From the NCBI GenBank assembly GCA_964625575.1, contig CAZVBQ010000004.1, positions 62,001-126,000 of the forward strand: DNA of 64,000 nt, written 5' to 3'. Both the position numbers and the translations under genes were made by a program. A model generated the notes under the pieces. The model saw only the letters and a program-made list of their open reading frames with translations, ran no database searches and was not told the DNA's origin. Source of the DNA: UTCHB3 sp964625575. Lineage in GTDB: Bacteria > Bacteroidota > Ignavibacteria > Ignavibacteriales > Ignavibacteriaceae. This document shows, piece by piece, positions 7,573 to 15,004 of the stretch (positions within the stretch are counted from its first letter, which is position 1; every line of letters begins with the position of its first letter).

Positions 7573-8700
7573 CTATTCGCCGACGGGAACTTTGATAAAG
7601 AATTTAGAGCCGTTCCCCTCTTTGCTCTCGAGGTAGAGGTCGCCCCCGTTCTTCAGCATGAACTCTTTCGAGAGGATCAGGCCGAGACCGGTGCCTGACT
7701 CGCCGTCAGTTCCCTCGCGGGAAACCCGGTAGCCGAGGCGGAACATCTTTTTCTGCCGGTCTTCGGAAATGCCGATGCCACTGTCAGCAACAAATATCAC
7801 GGCGTAGCCGTCTTCAACTGTCGCGCCGACGTGCACGACTCCCCCTTTTGGTGTGAACTTAAGCGCGTTGGTAACCACGTTTCTCACCACGGTGTCAACC
7901 ATGTTGGCATCGGCGAAAGCTTTCAGTTTACGAGGCATCGAGTTAACAAGGTTTATCTCTTTCTTAATTATCATCGATTCGCAAAGTTTCAGCACCCTTT
8001 CCATTATCTCACCTGCATCAAATGGAATTGGTTCGAAGTCAATGTTACCCGTCCGCAAACGGCTCCACGCCAAAAGGTTCTCGATGAGATTGTAAACAAG
8101 CTGCGCTGACTCATACATCCTCAACGAAAAATCACCAAGATCTTCCTTTGAGATCTCGTCATAATATTTCGCAATGTACTCGGAGAAGCCAAGAAATCCC
8201 GTGAACGGATTTTTTAGGTCATGTGCTATTATGGCAAAAAACTTGTCTTTTGCAACGTTTTGCTCCTCAATTTCAAGTATCCTGTTCTGAAGGTCGTTCA
8301 CCATCGCGCCGGGGTCTTGTTTGCTGCTGCTCAAACAGAGTGAACGGTAAAGCTTCAGTTTCCGTTCGATGAGATGATTCTCAGACGGATATGGAAAATG
8401 ATCGTGGATCAGATCCCTTAATCTGTCATCCAATTGTTTAAAAGCCGTGGGAGTCGATACAAATATTATGGTATTTTCAATCGTCCGTGAGAGGCTGTGA
8501 ACAGCACCGGAAATAATGGAAGGATCATTCGAATGAAAAAGGAAGAACAAGCGGATCGTGGAAAGATCTATAGCCTCAAGCTCGGCATAACTGCACATCC
8601 GTACGCTAAAACCCCTTGCTGACAGGTTCCTGCTGAACAGGCCCATATCAAGGTTGTCATCTCCGATCAGTACAGCAGGGATCTTTATGCTATAGTCCAT
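7573..8700 (-). CDS. Soluble sensor histidine kinase with degenerate receiver-like N-terminus
   Basis: The 375-residue kinase has no membrane helix. Residues about 8-110 have a receiver-like layout with an acidic pair (DD at 14-15), but the strand that normally ends in the phospho-Asp reads LFFLFHS, so it is probably a pseudo-receiver. A coiled linker leads to the HisKA domain, with the phosphorylated His at about 160 in IIAHDLKNPFTG. A HATPase_c domain follows with N box NVVTNALKF, DSGIGIS and GTGLGL. The cognate regulator is not in the neighbourhood. The gene is alone and convergent with the secreted-protein gene. Confidence 0.9.
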   Translation of the reverse strand: MDYSIKIPAVLIGDDNLDMGLFSRNLSARGFSVRMCSYAELEAIDLSTIRLFFLFHSNDPSIISGAVHSLSRTIENTIIFVSTPTAFKQLDDRLRDLIHDHFPYPSENHLIERKLKLYRSLCLSSSKQDPGAMVNDLQNRILEIEEQNVAKDKFFAIIAHDLKNPFTGFLGFSEYIAKYYDEISKEDLGDFSLRMYESAQLVYNLIENLLAWSRLRTGNIDFEPIPFDAGEIMERVLKLCESMIIKKEINLVNSMPRKLKAFADANMVDTVVRNVVTNALKFTPKGGVVHVGATVEDGYAVIFVADSGIGISEDRQKKMFRLGYRVSREGTDGESGTGLGLILSKEFMLKNGGDLYLESKEGNGSKFFIKVPVGE

Positions 8701-8828
8701 TGTGCCAACTTTTTAATCCAAATACAAAACGGGTTAAATGTAACCAAGAAATTTAGCAAAATAGAATTAAAAAGCTACATCAGAAAATCCCTGAATGATT
8801 ATTTTTGATCCGTTCGTTCAAATTTAAA

Positions 8829-8865
8829 CAAAAAAAACCTCTCTGATCACTACTGACCAGAGAGG
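8829..8865 (-). terminator. Original tRNA-Ala terminator, now orphaned by integration
   Basis: An 8-bp stem (CCTCTCTG at 8838-8845 with CAGAGAGG at 8858-8865) is followed on the minus strand by a run of T (plus-strand A run 8829-8837). It lies just past the left tRNA-Ala fragment, at the place a tRNA terminator would occupy before the element inserted. Confidence 0.75.
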
Positions 8866-8866
8866 T

Positions 8867-8933
<67 letters not shown>

Positions 8934-8959
8934 TATAGCATAATAGGTTAACTTCCATT

Positions 8960-8976
8960 GTGCTCAATTTGTGCTT
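8960..8976 (+). repeat. Integrase arm-type repeat, left end
   Basis: Two copies of GTGCT start at 8960 and 8971, 11 bases apart (GTGCTCAATTT then GTGCTTTTTT). The same unit with the same 11-base spacing recurs at the right end of the element (14742, 14753, 14764). Paired arrays near both ends are typical of arm-binding sites for a tyrosine integrase N-terminal domain. Confidence 0.6.
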
Positions 8977-8991
8977 TTTTTTGATTTAGGT

Positions 8992-9008
8992 GTAACTTAA
9001 TAGGTTAC
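8992..9008. promoter_or_regulatory. Dyad overlapping the integrase start region
   Basis: GTAAC (8992-8996) and GTTAC (9004-9008) form an inverted repeat that ends four bases before the integrase ATG. The inner sequence TAATAGGTTA also occurs as a direct repeat at 8941-8950. The location suggests an operator or excisionase site controlling integrase; no strong Shine-Dalgarno sequence is present. Confidence 0.4.
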
Positions 9009-9011
9009 AAA

Positions 9012-10055
9012 ATGATACTCTCAAAAAGGCAAAATGGTTTTTATTATATCACATATCGAACCAATGGGAAACAAATTAGGATATCAACAAAAACAACGGA
9101 GTTAAAACAAGCTAAAGAGATATTAAAAAAATATCAATTAGGGGGATATAAAACAAAAACCGAATTAAAAACTGAAACCCTAAAAACTAAAACTCATTCA
9201 GTTCACTATTTAATTAGGGAGTATCTAAAATTTGGTGAACGGAATTTTACAAGTGAAACAATGGTGTCCTTAAAATCCCACATGAAAACACTATTAAATA
9301 AGACTTCCAATAAGATGGATATTCAGGATTTAACTTTTCAGGAACTGAATGAAATTGTTATAAACCAATGTTCACCTTATCAATCTTTATTGTGTCGTAA
9401 CTACTTTAATATGTTCTTTAATTGGATTATTGCAAATGGTTATTTTGATGGTGAAAATCCTGTTAGTAAAATCAAAAAACCTAAAATTCCGCAAAAACTC
9501 CCTGTTTACATTTCCGAAAATGAATTAGGTTTAATCCTGAATCAGACACAAAAATTAGATAATCCTGATATCAGACAATTAGTATATGATATTACATTGT
9601 TCGGATTTTTCACGGGTTTCAGATTAGGGGAAATTACTTCACTTTGTTGGAATCAGGTAAATTTTGATAATCAAACAATTCAACTCGATAATCAAACAAG
9701 TAAAACTAAATCAGGGAAAATTAGAGTTATTCCGATATCCTCTAAAATACTTCCTATGTTACTCAATCGGTTTGAGTCTAAAACTAATGAAATGGTATTT
9801 TTACACAATTACAGTATGAAAAATATTAATGATTTGATTAGTAAGTCTTTCAAAAAAGCAATTAAGAAACTCCCTGAAATAAATCAGTCAATCCATTTTC
9901 ATTCATTAAGACATTCATTTGCAAGTAATCTTGTTAACAAAAATGTTAATCTAATAACGGTGTCTCAATTACTCGGACATTCCAAAATTGCTACTACAAT
10001 GGTTTACAGTCACATAAACAACAATGTATTAAAAGACGCTATAAACGCTTTATAG
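9012..10055 (+). CDS. int: Tyrosine-type site-specific integrase
   Basis: The 347-residue recombinase has an N-terminal AP2-like or arm-binding domain (residues 1-50, basic, with YYITYRTNGKQIRIST), a SAM-like core-binding domain (about 60-150) and a C-terminal catalytic domain. The active-site set is complete: Arg204 in TGFRLGE, Lys near 231-233, His297 and Arg300 in HSLRHSF, His323 in LGHSKIAT and nucleophile Tyr332 in MVYSH. It would catalyse integration and excision at the tRNA-Ala site 80 bases away. The gene points inwards from the left attachment site. Its codon use is AT-rich like the rest of the element. Confidence 0.95.
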   Translation: MILSKRQNGFYYITYRTNGKQIRISTKTTELKQAKEILKKYQLGGYKTKTELKTETLKTKTHSVHYLIREYLKFGERNFTSETMVSLKSHMKTLLNKTSNKMDIQDLTFQELNEIVINQCSPYQSLLCRNYFNMFFNWIIANGYFDGENPVSKIKKPKIPQKLPVYISENELGLILNQTQKLDNPDIRQLVYDITLFGFFTGFRLGEITSLCWNQVNFDNQTIQLDNQTSKTKSGKIRVIPISSKILPMLLNRFESKTNEMVFLHNYSMKNINDLISKSFKKAIKKLPEINQSIHFHSLRHSFASNLVNKNVNLITVSQLLGHSKIATTMVYSHINNNVLKDAINAL

Positions 10056-10091
10056 TGGTTAATTCAGGGTGTTTAGGTTCTTACTTCATTC

Positions 10092-10408
10092 CTATTGAAT
10101 TGCGGTTCGGAATCGCACAAACTCAATAGACTTGAAATATTTGAAATTGAGTGAATTAAATTTTGATATTGAATCAAGGTACTTCCATATCAAACTATTT
10201 ACGGAGTAACGGCAAACCCTTGTATTTGTTTAGATGAAATTTTTTTTACAATAGGAAGCACACTCTTTTTGAAGATGGTATTATGATTTAGTTAGTACCA
10301 TCTTTTTGTTTTCAAGGGGATTGTTATACCTCAATGTTTTTCAGACCTTAGGTAATTGTGTTCGTGGCTACATTTCCCAGGCGTGAAATGAACACAATGG
10401 AAGTACCT
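10092..10408. other. Structured noncoding stretch downstream of integrase
   Basis: No credible gene occupies 10056-10488. The stretch has several secondary structures: a hairpin with arms CTATTGA (10092-10098) and TCAATAG (10123-10129) and an inner TGCG/CGCA stem; a perfect 12-base inverted repeat AGGTACTTCCAT (10177-10188) with ATGGAAGTACCT (10397-10408), extendable to about 21 bases with two mismatches; and a hairpin with GTGTT/AACAC outside CATTTC/GAAATG at 10358-10395. An oriT, a regulatory RNA or an accessory replication site are all possible; none is proven. Confidence 0.45.
10272..10307 (+). terminator. Rho-independent terminator downstream of integrase
   Basis: A perfect 9-bp stem, AAGATGGTA (10272-10280) with TACCATCTT (10296-10304), is followed by a T run. 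It lies about 220 bases after the integrase stop, so either the message has a long 3' part or a separate small RNA ends here. Confidence 0.75.
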
Positions 10409-10488
10409 CAATTCAATCCTCTTATTAGTCCTCAATAAATTAATATTCCTCTATATAATCAGACAAATATATCTGATTATTTATTCCT

Positions 10489-10866
10489 CTATCTGTTTTT
10501 TATTAGAGAGATGAACCATTTAGGAAACTGTAAAATCCATATATTCCGATATTGTGGAAAGGTCTTTTCAAGTATTTTCCATTTTGTAAACAGTTCTTTT
10601 AATTCCTCTTTTTCCTCTTTACTTAATTGATTTTGTTCGTTATCCTGATTCATATTGTTTGATATTACTTCATTATCGACATTTATTTGAGGGTTTAATG
10701 AAGATTCAGGGGGTTTGATACGACTCAAATTTGATTCCAATTCCCTGTTTAGTTCATTCCGTTTGTTGATTTCCTTTTGAAAACTCCTTTCATCAATCCG
10801 TTTCATATCCCTGACATAATCGGAGTGTAATTGCTTTAATTTGCGGTTTAGTTCATTCCTGTTCAT
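10489..10866 (-). CDS. Charged coiled-coil protein of the element, unknown function
   Basis: This 125-residue protein is not recognised. Residues 1-50 are rich in Arg, Lys, Glu and Asn with heptad-like spacing (MNRNELNRKLKQLHSDY), suggesting a coiled coil. The middle is Asn/Gln-rich, and the last 40 residues hold an aromatic patch (TFPQYRNIWILQFPKWF). It is transcribed in the same direction as the replication genes but is separated from them by the origin-like block. That position suggests a replication accessory or copy-control role, which is inference. Base composition matches the element. Confidence 0.7.
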   Translation of the reverse strand: MNRNELNRKLKQLHSDYVRDMKRIDERSFQKEINKRNELNRELESNLSRIKPPESSLNPQINVDNEVISNNMNQDNEQNQLSKEEKEELKELFTKWKILEKTFPQYRNIWILQFPKWFISLIKNR

Positions 10867-10912
10867 GTTTCATTCCTTTATTGATTTATTTTAGTAATAT
10901 TATTGTTAAAAA

Positions 10913-11238
10913 GGTAACAGTAAATTAGATATCTGTTACCGTTATTGTTACCGTGTTTTCATTCATTTATTGCGTTTTTGGTTCAAATTTCAAACATTTA
11001 GACGGGAGTAACAAAAGGAACAAAAGGAACAGGTTTTTTTTATATTATATATTATTAGATGTATTTTTTTAATAATACAATTATTTTTTATTTTAATTTT
11101 TCATTTTACATAAGAAATATATATAATATAGTGTTCCTTTTGTTCCTTTTGTTACCTGACATCTAAACCCTTATAAATAAAAGAGTTAACAAAAATAAAC
11201 GGTAACAGGGGTTTAAATTTCCGTTCCTCTCTGTTACC
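10913..11238. repeat. Origin-like palindromic AT-rich block
   Basis: The block is nearly symmetrical. A perfect 24-base inverted repeat (11008-11031 with 11132-11155, each arm GTAAC followed by tandem AAAAGGAAC units) flanks about 100 bases of almost pure A+T. Outside lie dyads of GGTAACAG/CTGTTACC on the left (10913-10920, 10933-10940) and on the right (11201-11208, 11231-11238), plus another TGTTACCG at 10946. The block is immediately downstream of the primase and helicase genes. Iterated sites around an AT-rich unwinding region beside a replication initiator are the usual layout of a plasmid or satellite origin. Confidence 0.6.
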
Positions 11239-11247
11239 GTCAATTTA

Positions 11248-12675
11248 TCAATTAACCATCGATAAAATATCATTATCGGTATCGATATCCCTTTCTTTAT
11301 GAGTGTCGTAAAATTCAGATTCAAAATCAGTTAAATCCTCTTCATATTTTCTTAAGCTACTGTGATTGTTCTTTTGATACATCGATTTAACATTTTCAAC
11401 TAAAATATAATATCCTCTGTATTTCTTTCCGTTTATACCTTTAGTAGTTGAATCAATCTCAATTATTCCATTTCCCGTTAAATCATTTTTCAAAGTTGTA
11501 ACTGATTTTGAATTAACCTTTGTTGCAAGCTCTTCAATATCCCAATTTGGAATAAAAGTCTTTCCCTTATCGATATATTCAGTTTGTAAATAATCGCAAA
11601 CCGTTTCTAAAGTGTGTTCCAGTTGAGTTTTATTAATGTGAAACATTTCCCTTTCCTCTTTAGTTATCGGAGTCGGAATAACCCATGTATTATAATCAAT
11701 TGTTGGAACAACTTCATTTTCAAAGACATCTCGTAAAACAGTATCTATATAGTGAAAAAGGGATTTTTCCAATTGTTGCACTATTTTATCATTTTTCTCT
11801 TTGAGTTTGGGGAAAGTCGTAACAAAGAACTGATTTTCAGATTCATCATTCGGTAACTCCGCAAATTTAGTATAAATCGGATTCCTTTCATTTGAATCAA
11901 TTACCATACTGATATTGTTTTCAACTTCAATCCGTTCCTTTCCTTTCTCTTCAATTGTCACGGTCGGAAAACCCATTATTTCCTTAAAGGAATTATATTG
12001 TACCATTCCCATTTTTTGAGATTCGTTAATATGCACTAACTTGTTATCTTTCCAATTATTGAAGCGGGCCACATAAGTTTCTTTTGATATTTTGATATAG
12101 CTGTTAGCAAATATCGAACCGATTAACTCAATGAATGAAGTCTTTCCCGTGCTCCTATCACCTATCAGTATCAATATTGGAAGTCTTTTATTTTTAGTCT
12201 TATTTTTATGTCTATGGTCTGAAAGGAACACAAAAGCAGATAACCAATTTTTTATATACTCTTTATATTCCCCAACTCTATCAAACAGGTAATTTTCCCA
12301 TAATTCATTATCCTGAATCTCATTTTTTAGAGTTGTTCCAACAAAAACAGTAATCCGATAATTCGGTATATCAACAATATACTTTTCATTTGGGGGATTG
12401 ATGGTAAATACATAATTGATTTTCAATTTTGATATATTGATTTTTCGTTCATTGTGTAAACCTAATCTAAAGATTTCCTTTTCCTTTTCATTATCACTTA
12501 TTCCCAAAATATCATATATCTGATTTAATGTTCTTTGGGTAAATACTAATTTCCCCTGAATAATAGATAACTGATAATATTTGGTTTCGTGAAAGAAAAA
12601 TTCCTTTGTAAAGATATTACCGTTATTTACGGGTTCATTTGTATCTGTAATTGAGTTTGTTAGTTCATTTTTCAT
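11248..12675 (-). CDS. SF3/D5-like replicative helicase (DUF5906-type)
   Basis: The 475-residue protein has a central P-loop ATPase of the superfamily 3 / primase-associated D5 type. Walker A is GDRSTGKTSF near residue 170. A Walker B-like strand LVHINESQ follows about 40 residues later, then a sensor-like strand ISMVIDSNERN. The C-terminal 120 residues look like a winged-helix part (ELATKVNSKSVTTLKNDL). In phages and satellites such proteins unwind the origin and act with an adjacent primase. Here the primase-polymerase gene ends 14 bases upstream, so the two probably form one initiator complex. An AGGA ribosome-binding site precedes the ATG. The origin-like block begins ten bases after its stop. 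Confidence 0.85.
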   Translation of the reverse strand: MKNELTNSITDTNEPVNNGNIFTKEFFFHETKYYQLSIIQGKLVFTQRTLNQIYDILGISDNEKEKEIFRLGLHNERKINISKLKINYVFTINPPNEKYIVDIPNYRITVFVGTTLKNEIQDNELWENYLFDRVGEYKEYIKNWLSAFVFLSDHRHKNKTKNKRLPILILIGDRSTGKTSFIELIGSIFANSYIKISKETYVARFNNWKDNKLVHINESQKMGMVQYNSFKEIMGFPTVTIEEKGKERIEVENNISMVIDSNERNPIYTKFAELPNDESENQFFVTTFPKLKEKNDKIVQQLEKSLFHYIDTVLRDVFENEVVPTIDYNTWVIPTPITKEEREMFHINKTQLEHTLETVCDYLQTEYIDKGKTFIPNWDIEELATKVNSKSVTTLKNDLTGNGIIEIDSTTKGINGKKYRGYYILVENVKSMYQKNNHSSLRKYEEDLTDFESEFYDTHKERDIDTDNDILSMVN

Positions 12676-12689
12676 TTTATCATTTCCTT

Positions 12690-13934
12690 TTATTTGTTAT
12701 TGTTTAAGTTGTTTAAGTTGTTGAAGTCGTTTAACATTTCCTGATATGTTCTAATTAGTTTTACACCATGTTCATTCCTTAATATTTCGATTATCTCATT
12801 TACATTGTGTTTCGAACCTAACAGGATATAAAAAGCTGTTAGGGTTCCTATTCCCTTTTCTTTCGGAAAATCAGGGTTATTGTCGCTGAAACTCGTTACA
12901 TAATGTTCATTTATTTTAACTGAAAAGTTAGGTTCATTTTTACTACTATTTGGGTGTGTGAAATAAATAGAGTCGGAATTTGCACTAATTAGGGTATAAC
13001 CGTTCTTTTGGAGTAATTCGGTAATTATGGTTATATCCTTTCCACTATTTGCAAAAGTGGTTTGATACTTTTTCAGTTCTCTAATCACAATATTAGATTC
13101 AGTTGAAATACTCCTTTCACTTTTAGGAATCCTTATCTTTTTATTCGTTTCTGTTATCAAATGGTGTTCTTTTACTTTTGTGAATTTTCCACTATTATCA
13201 TTCAGGAAATAATCTAAAATGTATTTTTCAAACTCTTCATATTCATTTGAAGATAACTTTACCAATTCCCAAATATTGTTATATTTTTTGGTGTAACCTT
13301 GACTCGGAAAGGTGATAAAATGCTGTTTCTTTCCTCTTGTTTCCAAAAACTCCCCTGTTCCTGTGTGAACTTCATTCACTAAATTATTAGGTTTTAACTC
13401 CCCTGAATAATCGAGTAATTTTACTCCTTTCCTTTCAGTATTATCCGCAATTGATACAACAAAGTGAAAACCGTTGTTCACACTTTTTTCTATATAGAGT
13501 TTTTTAGAGAGGATTAGACTTTGAATATATTCAGTCTCGATTAGGGAATTTATTAGACTGACTAAATAACCCTGTTCGTTTGGAGTAAACTGTTTAGTAT
13601 CAAAATCAATTACGCTTACATTATTGAAGTCTGCTAAACCACATAATACACCAAAATTAAACTTATACTTTTCGTTTTCTAACATTTCCTTAAAACCGTC
13701 TAAATCCTCTCTTAAAAAGAAAGTCTTTTGCCACTCCTTATAAAAAGGGATTTTACACCCGTCTAAACATATTGTTGGTGTAAATCCTGAATCTAAAAGA
13801 TGGTGTATATAATTCCTCTTTTGTGGTAACGGTACAATATTTTTATCATTTACCGTTGTTGATTCAGGATTAGTAACTGATTTAACGGGATTGATTCCCA
13901 TTTGCTTTAGTATATCAGTATATTTTTGTTTCAT
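12690..13934 (-). CDS. AEP bifunctional primase-polymerase (Prim-Pol)
   Basis: The 414-residue protein carries an archaeo-eukaryotic primase/polymerase domain (about residues 40-240). Key motifs are the metal-binding VSVIDFD, NNGFHFVV, and LETRGKKQHFITFPS, which matches the family's E-RG-G-Q-[FY]-PPS signature. It would synthesise primers or short DNA for replication of the element. The ATG at 13934 is preferred over a GTG three codons upstream because AAAGGTG is correctly spaced from it. The C-terminal 150 residues are a separate helical domain ending in a low-complexity Asn/Leu tail (NNLNNLNNNK). Confidence 0.85.
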   Translation of the reverse strand: MKQKYTDILKQMGINPVKSVTNPESTTVNDKNIVPLPQKRNYIHHLLDSGFTPTICLDGCKIPFYKEWQKTFFLREDLDGFKEMLENEKYKFNFGVLCGLADFNNVSVIDFDTKQFTPNEQGYLVSLINSLIETEYIQSLILSKKLYIEKSVNNGFHFVVSIADNTERKGVKLLDYSGELKPNNLVNEVHTGTGEFLETRGKKQHFITFPSQGYTKKYNNIWELVKLSSNEYEEFEKYILDYFLNDNSGKFTKVKEHHLITETNKKIRIPKSERSISTESNIVIRELKKYQTTFANSGKDITIITELLQKNGYTLISANSDSIYFTHPNSSKNEPNFSVKINEHYVTSFSDNNPDFPKEKGIGTLTAFYILLGSKHNVNEIIEILRNEHGVKLIRTYQEMLNDFNNLNNLNNNK

Positions 13935-13949
13935 CTTTATCACCTTTCG

Positions 13950-14126
13950 TTATTGTTTATCTTGTTTGCTAAAAAATTGTACTAATAAATGATTTACGAA
14001 AGTGGAATAATTTATAAGATTGTTTTTACAATAATCTCGTAACACCCAAATCATTTCCCTATCTAAAGTGAAATTTACTCTCGTTTTCGTTATTGGTCTT
14101 TTAACTCTATTGTTAGTTGTTTCCAT
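13950..14126 (-). CDS. Small ribbon-helix-helix (CopG/Arc-like) regulator
   Basis: The 58-residue ORF starts at an ATG with AAGGA at good spacing. It reads METTNNRVKRPITKTRVNF, then a strand-helix-helix pattern with FTLDREMIWVLRDYCKNN and NYSTFVNHLLVQFF. A basic N-terminal strand followed by two short helices fits a ribbon-helix-helix DNA-binding protein. It is the first gene of the replication operon, 15 bases before the primase-polymerase start. An 18-bp palindrome lies 41 bases upstream. Autoregulation of replication gene expression (a copy-control repressor) is the likely job, by analogy with CopG. Confidence 0.7.
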   Translation of the reverse strand: METTNNRVKRPITKTRVNFTLDREMIWVLRDYCKNNLINYSTFVNHLLVQFFSKQDKQ

Positions 14127-14166
14127 TTGCTTTGTCCTTTAGTTAATTATGGAATTATTATTATTG

Positions 14167-14184
14167 CCATACTAATAAGTATGG
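14167..14184. promoter_or_regulatory. 18-bp palindrome, likely operator of the RHH regulator
   Basis: CCATACT-AATA-AGTATGG is a perfect dyad located 41 bases upstream of the RHH start codon, where the promoter of the replication operon must lie. Ribbon-helix-helix proteins typically bind such short inverted repeats in their own promoter. Confidence 0.5.
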
Positions 14185-14434
14185 GTTACTATAGATTAAT
14201 AACATGTTTCTTTTTTGAATTGTTCTATCATGTTTCTTTTTTTGTTCTTTTTTTTAATTTGTATGATATTATATGTTCATGTGCATATAAGTATGTTCGG
14301 AAAAGTTCAAACACTCGTTTTCTATGTTACCAAATTGTTAAGAAATTATTAATATTTAGATTCAATCTAAATAAGGAACAAAAGAAAACAAAATCTTGTA
14401 TATTTATTAATAGTTTGTTATTTCATCTTATCAT

Positions 14435-14474
14435 ACGACACTTTAGAGTAAAATTTAGAGTGTCGTTTTTTTTT
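14435..14474 (+). terminator. Rho-independent terminator, plus strand
   Basis: ACGACACT (14435-14442) pairs with AGTGTCGT (14459-14466) and is followed by a long T run. No coding gene on the plus strand ends here, so it hints at a noncoding transcript running divergently from the replication operon. Confidence 0.6.
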
Positions 14475-14741
14475 GCTTATAAGGGGTTTTAAGGGGTGTT
14501 TGTATGGAAGTGATATATTGAGATGTTTTCACTCTAATAGTGTCTTAGAACCGTTCTAATGAAGTATTAGGGGGTATATAGAACATCATTCAGGGGATTA
14601 GTTAGGACACTCGATTAATGGCAATTTGAAAGGGGGGTTATTTCGTTGGATTTGCGTAATTGTTCGATTTGAGTAACTAACAATTACCTTTTCAATATAG
14701 GGGGTATATTTATTGTGAAGTGAAGATATTAGTTGAAAAGT

Positions 14742-14789
14742 GTGCTCAATTTGTGCTCAATTTGTGCTCAAATCGGTTATATTGTGCTT
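14742..14789 (+). repeat. Integrase arm-type repeats, right end
   Basis: GTGCTC occurs at 14742, 14753 and 14764 in an 11-base tandem (GTGCTCAATTT unit), with a further GTGCTT at 14784. The unit and period equal those beside the left attachment site, which fits arm sites of the same integrase. Confidence 0.6.
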
Positions 14790-14832
14790 GTAAATCACTT
14801 TATTTTCAAACGACATCTAATATCAAAAGCAT

Positions 14833-14875
14833 AAAAAAACCCTGAAAACAAAGCAAAAAAGCAACATTTTCAGGG
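14833..14875 (-). terminator. Element-supplied terminator for tRNA-Ala
   Basis: CCCTGAAAA (14840-14848) and TTTTCAGGG (14867-14875) form a 9-bp stem followed on the minus strand by seven T. It replaces the native terminator that the insertion moved 6 kb away. Confidence 0.8.
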
Positions 14876-14958
<83 letters not shown>

Positions 14959-15004
14959 GGCATTTTAGACTGCAAATATAAGCATTATTTCAATTTCTGC
15001 AAAA

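Larger units (their letters stand above)
14127..14741. other. AT-rich noncoding region of the element
   Basis: No credible gene was found here. An open frame on the plus strand (14127-14492) is low complexity, lacks a ribosome-binding site and runs through a terminator. Other visible features are a direct repeat CATGTTTCTTTTTT (14203 and 14229, 26 bases apart), the palindrome at 14167, and several GGGGTATAT stretches further right. Confidence 0.6.

Noticed and set aside
14127..14492. 121-codon open frame on the plus strand inside the element
   Set aside because: Low-complexity composition, no ribosome-binding site, no domain pattern, and it reads through a strong terminator at 14435-14474.
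14742..14789. CRISPR-like array
   Set aside because: Units are only about 11 bases with no unique spacers; the location fits integrase arm sites.
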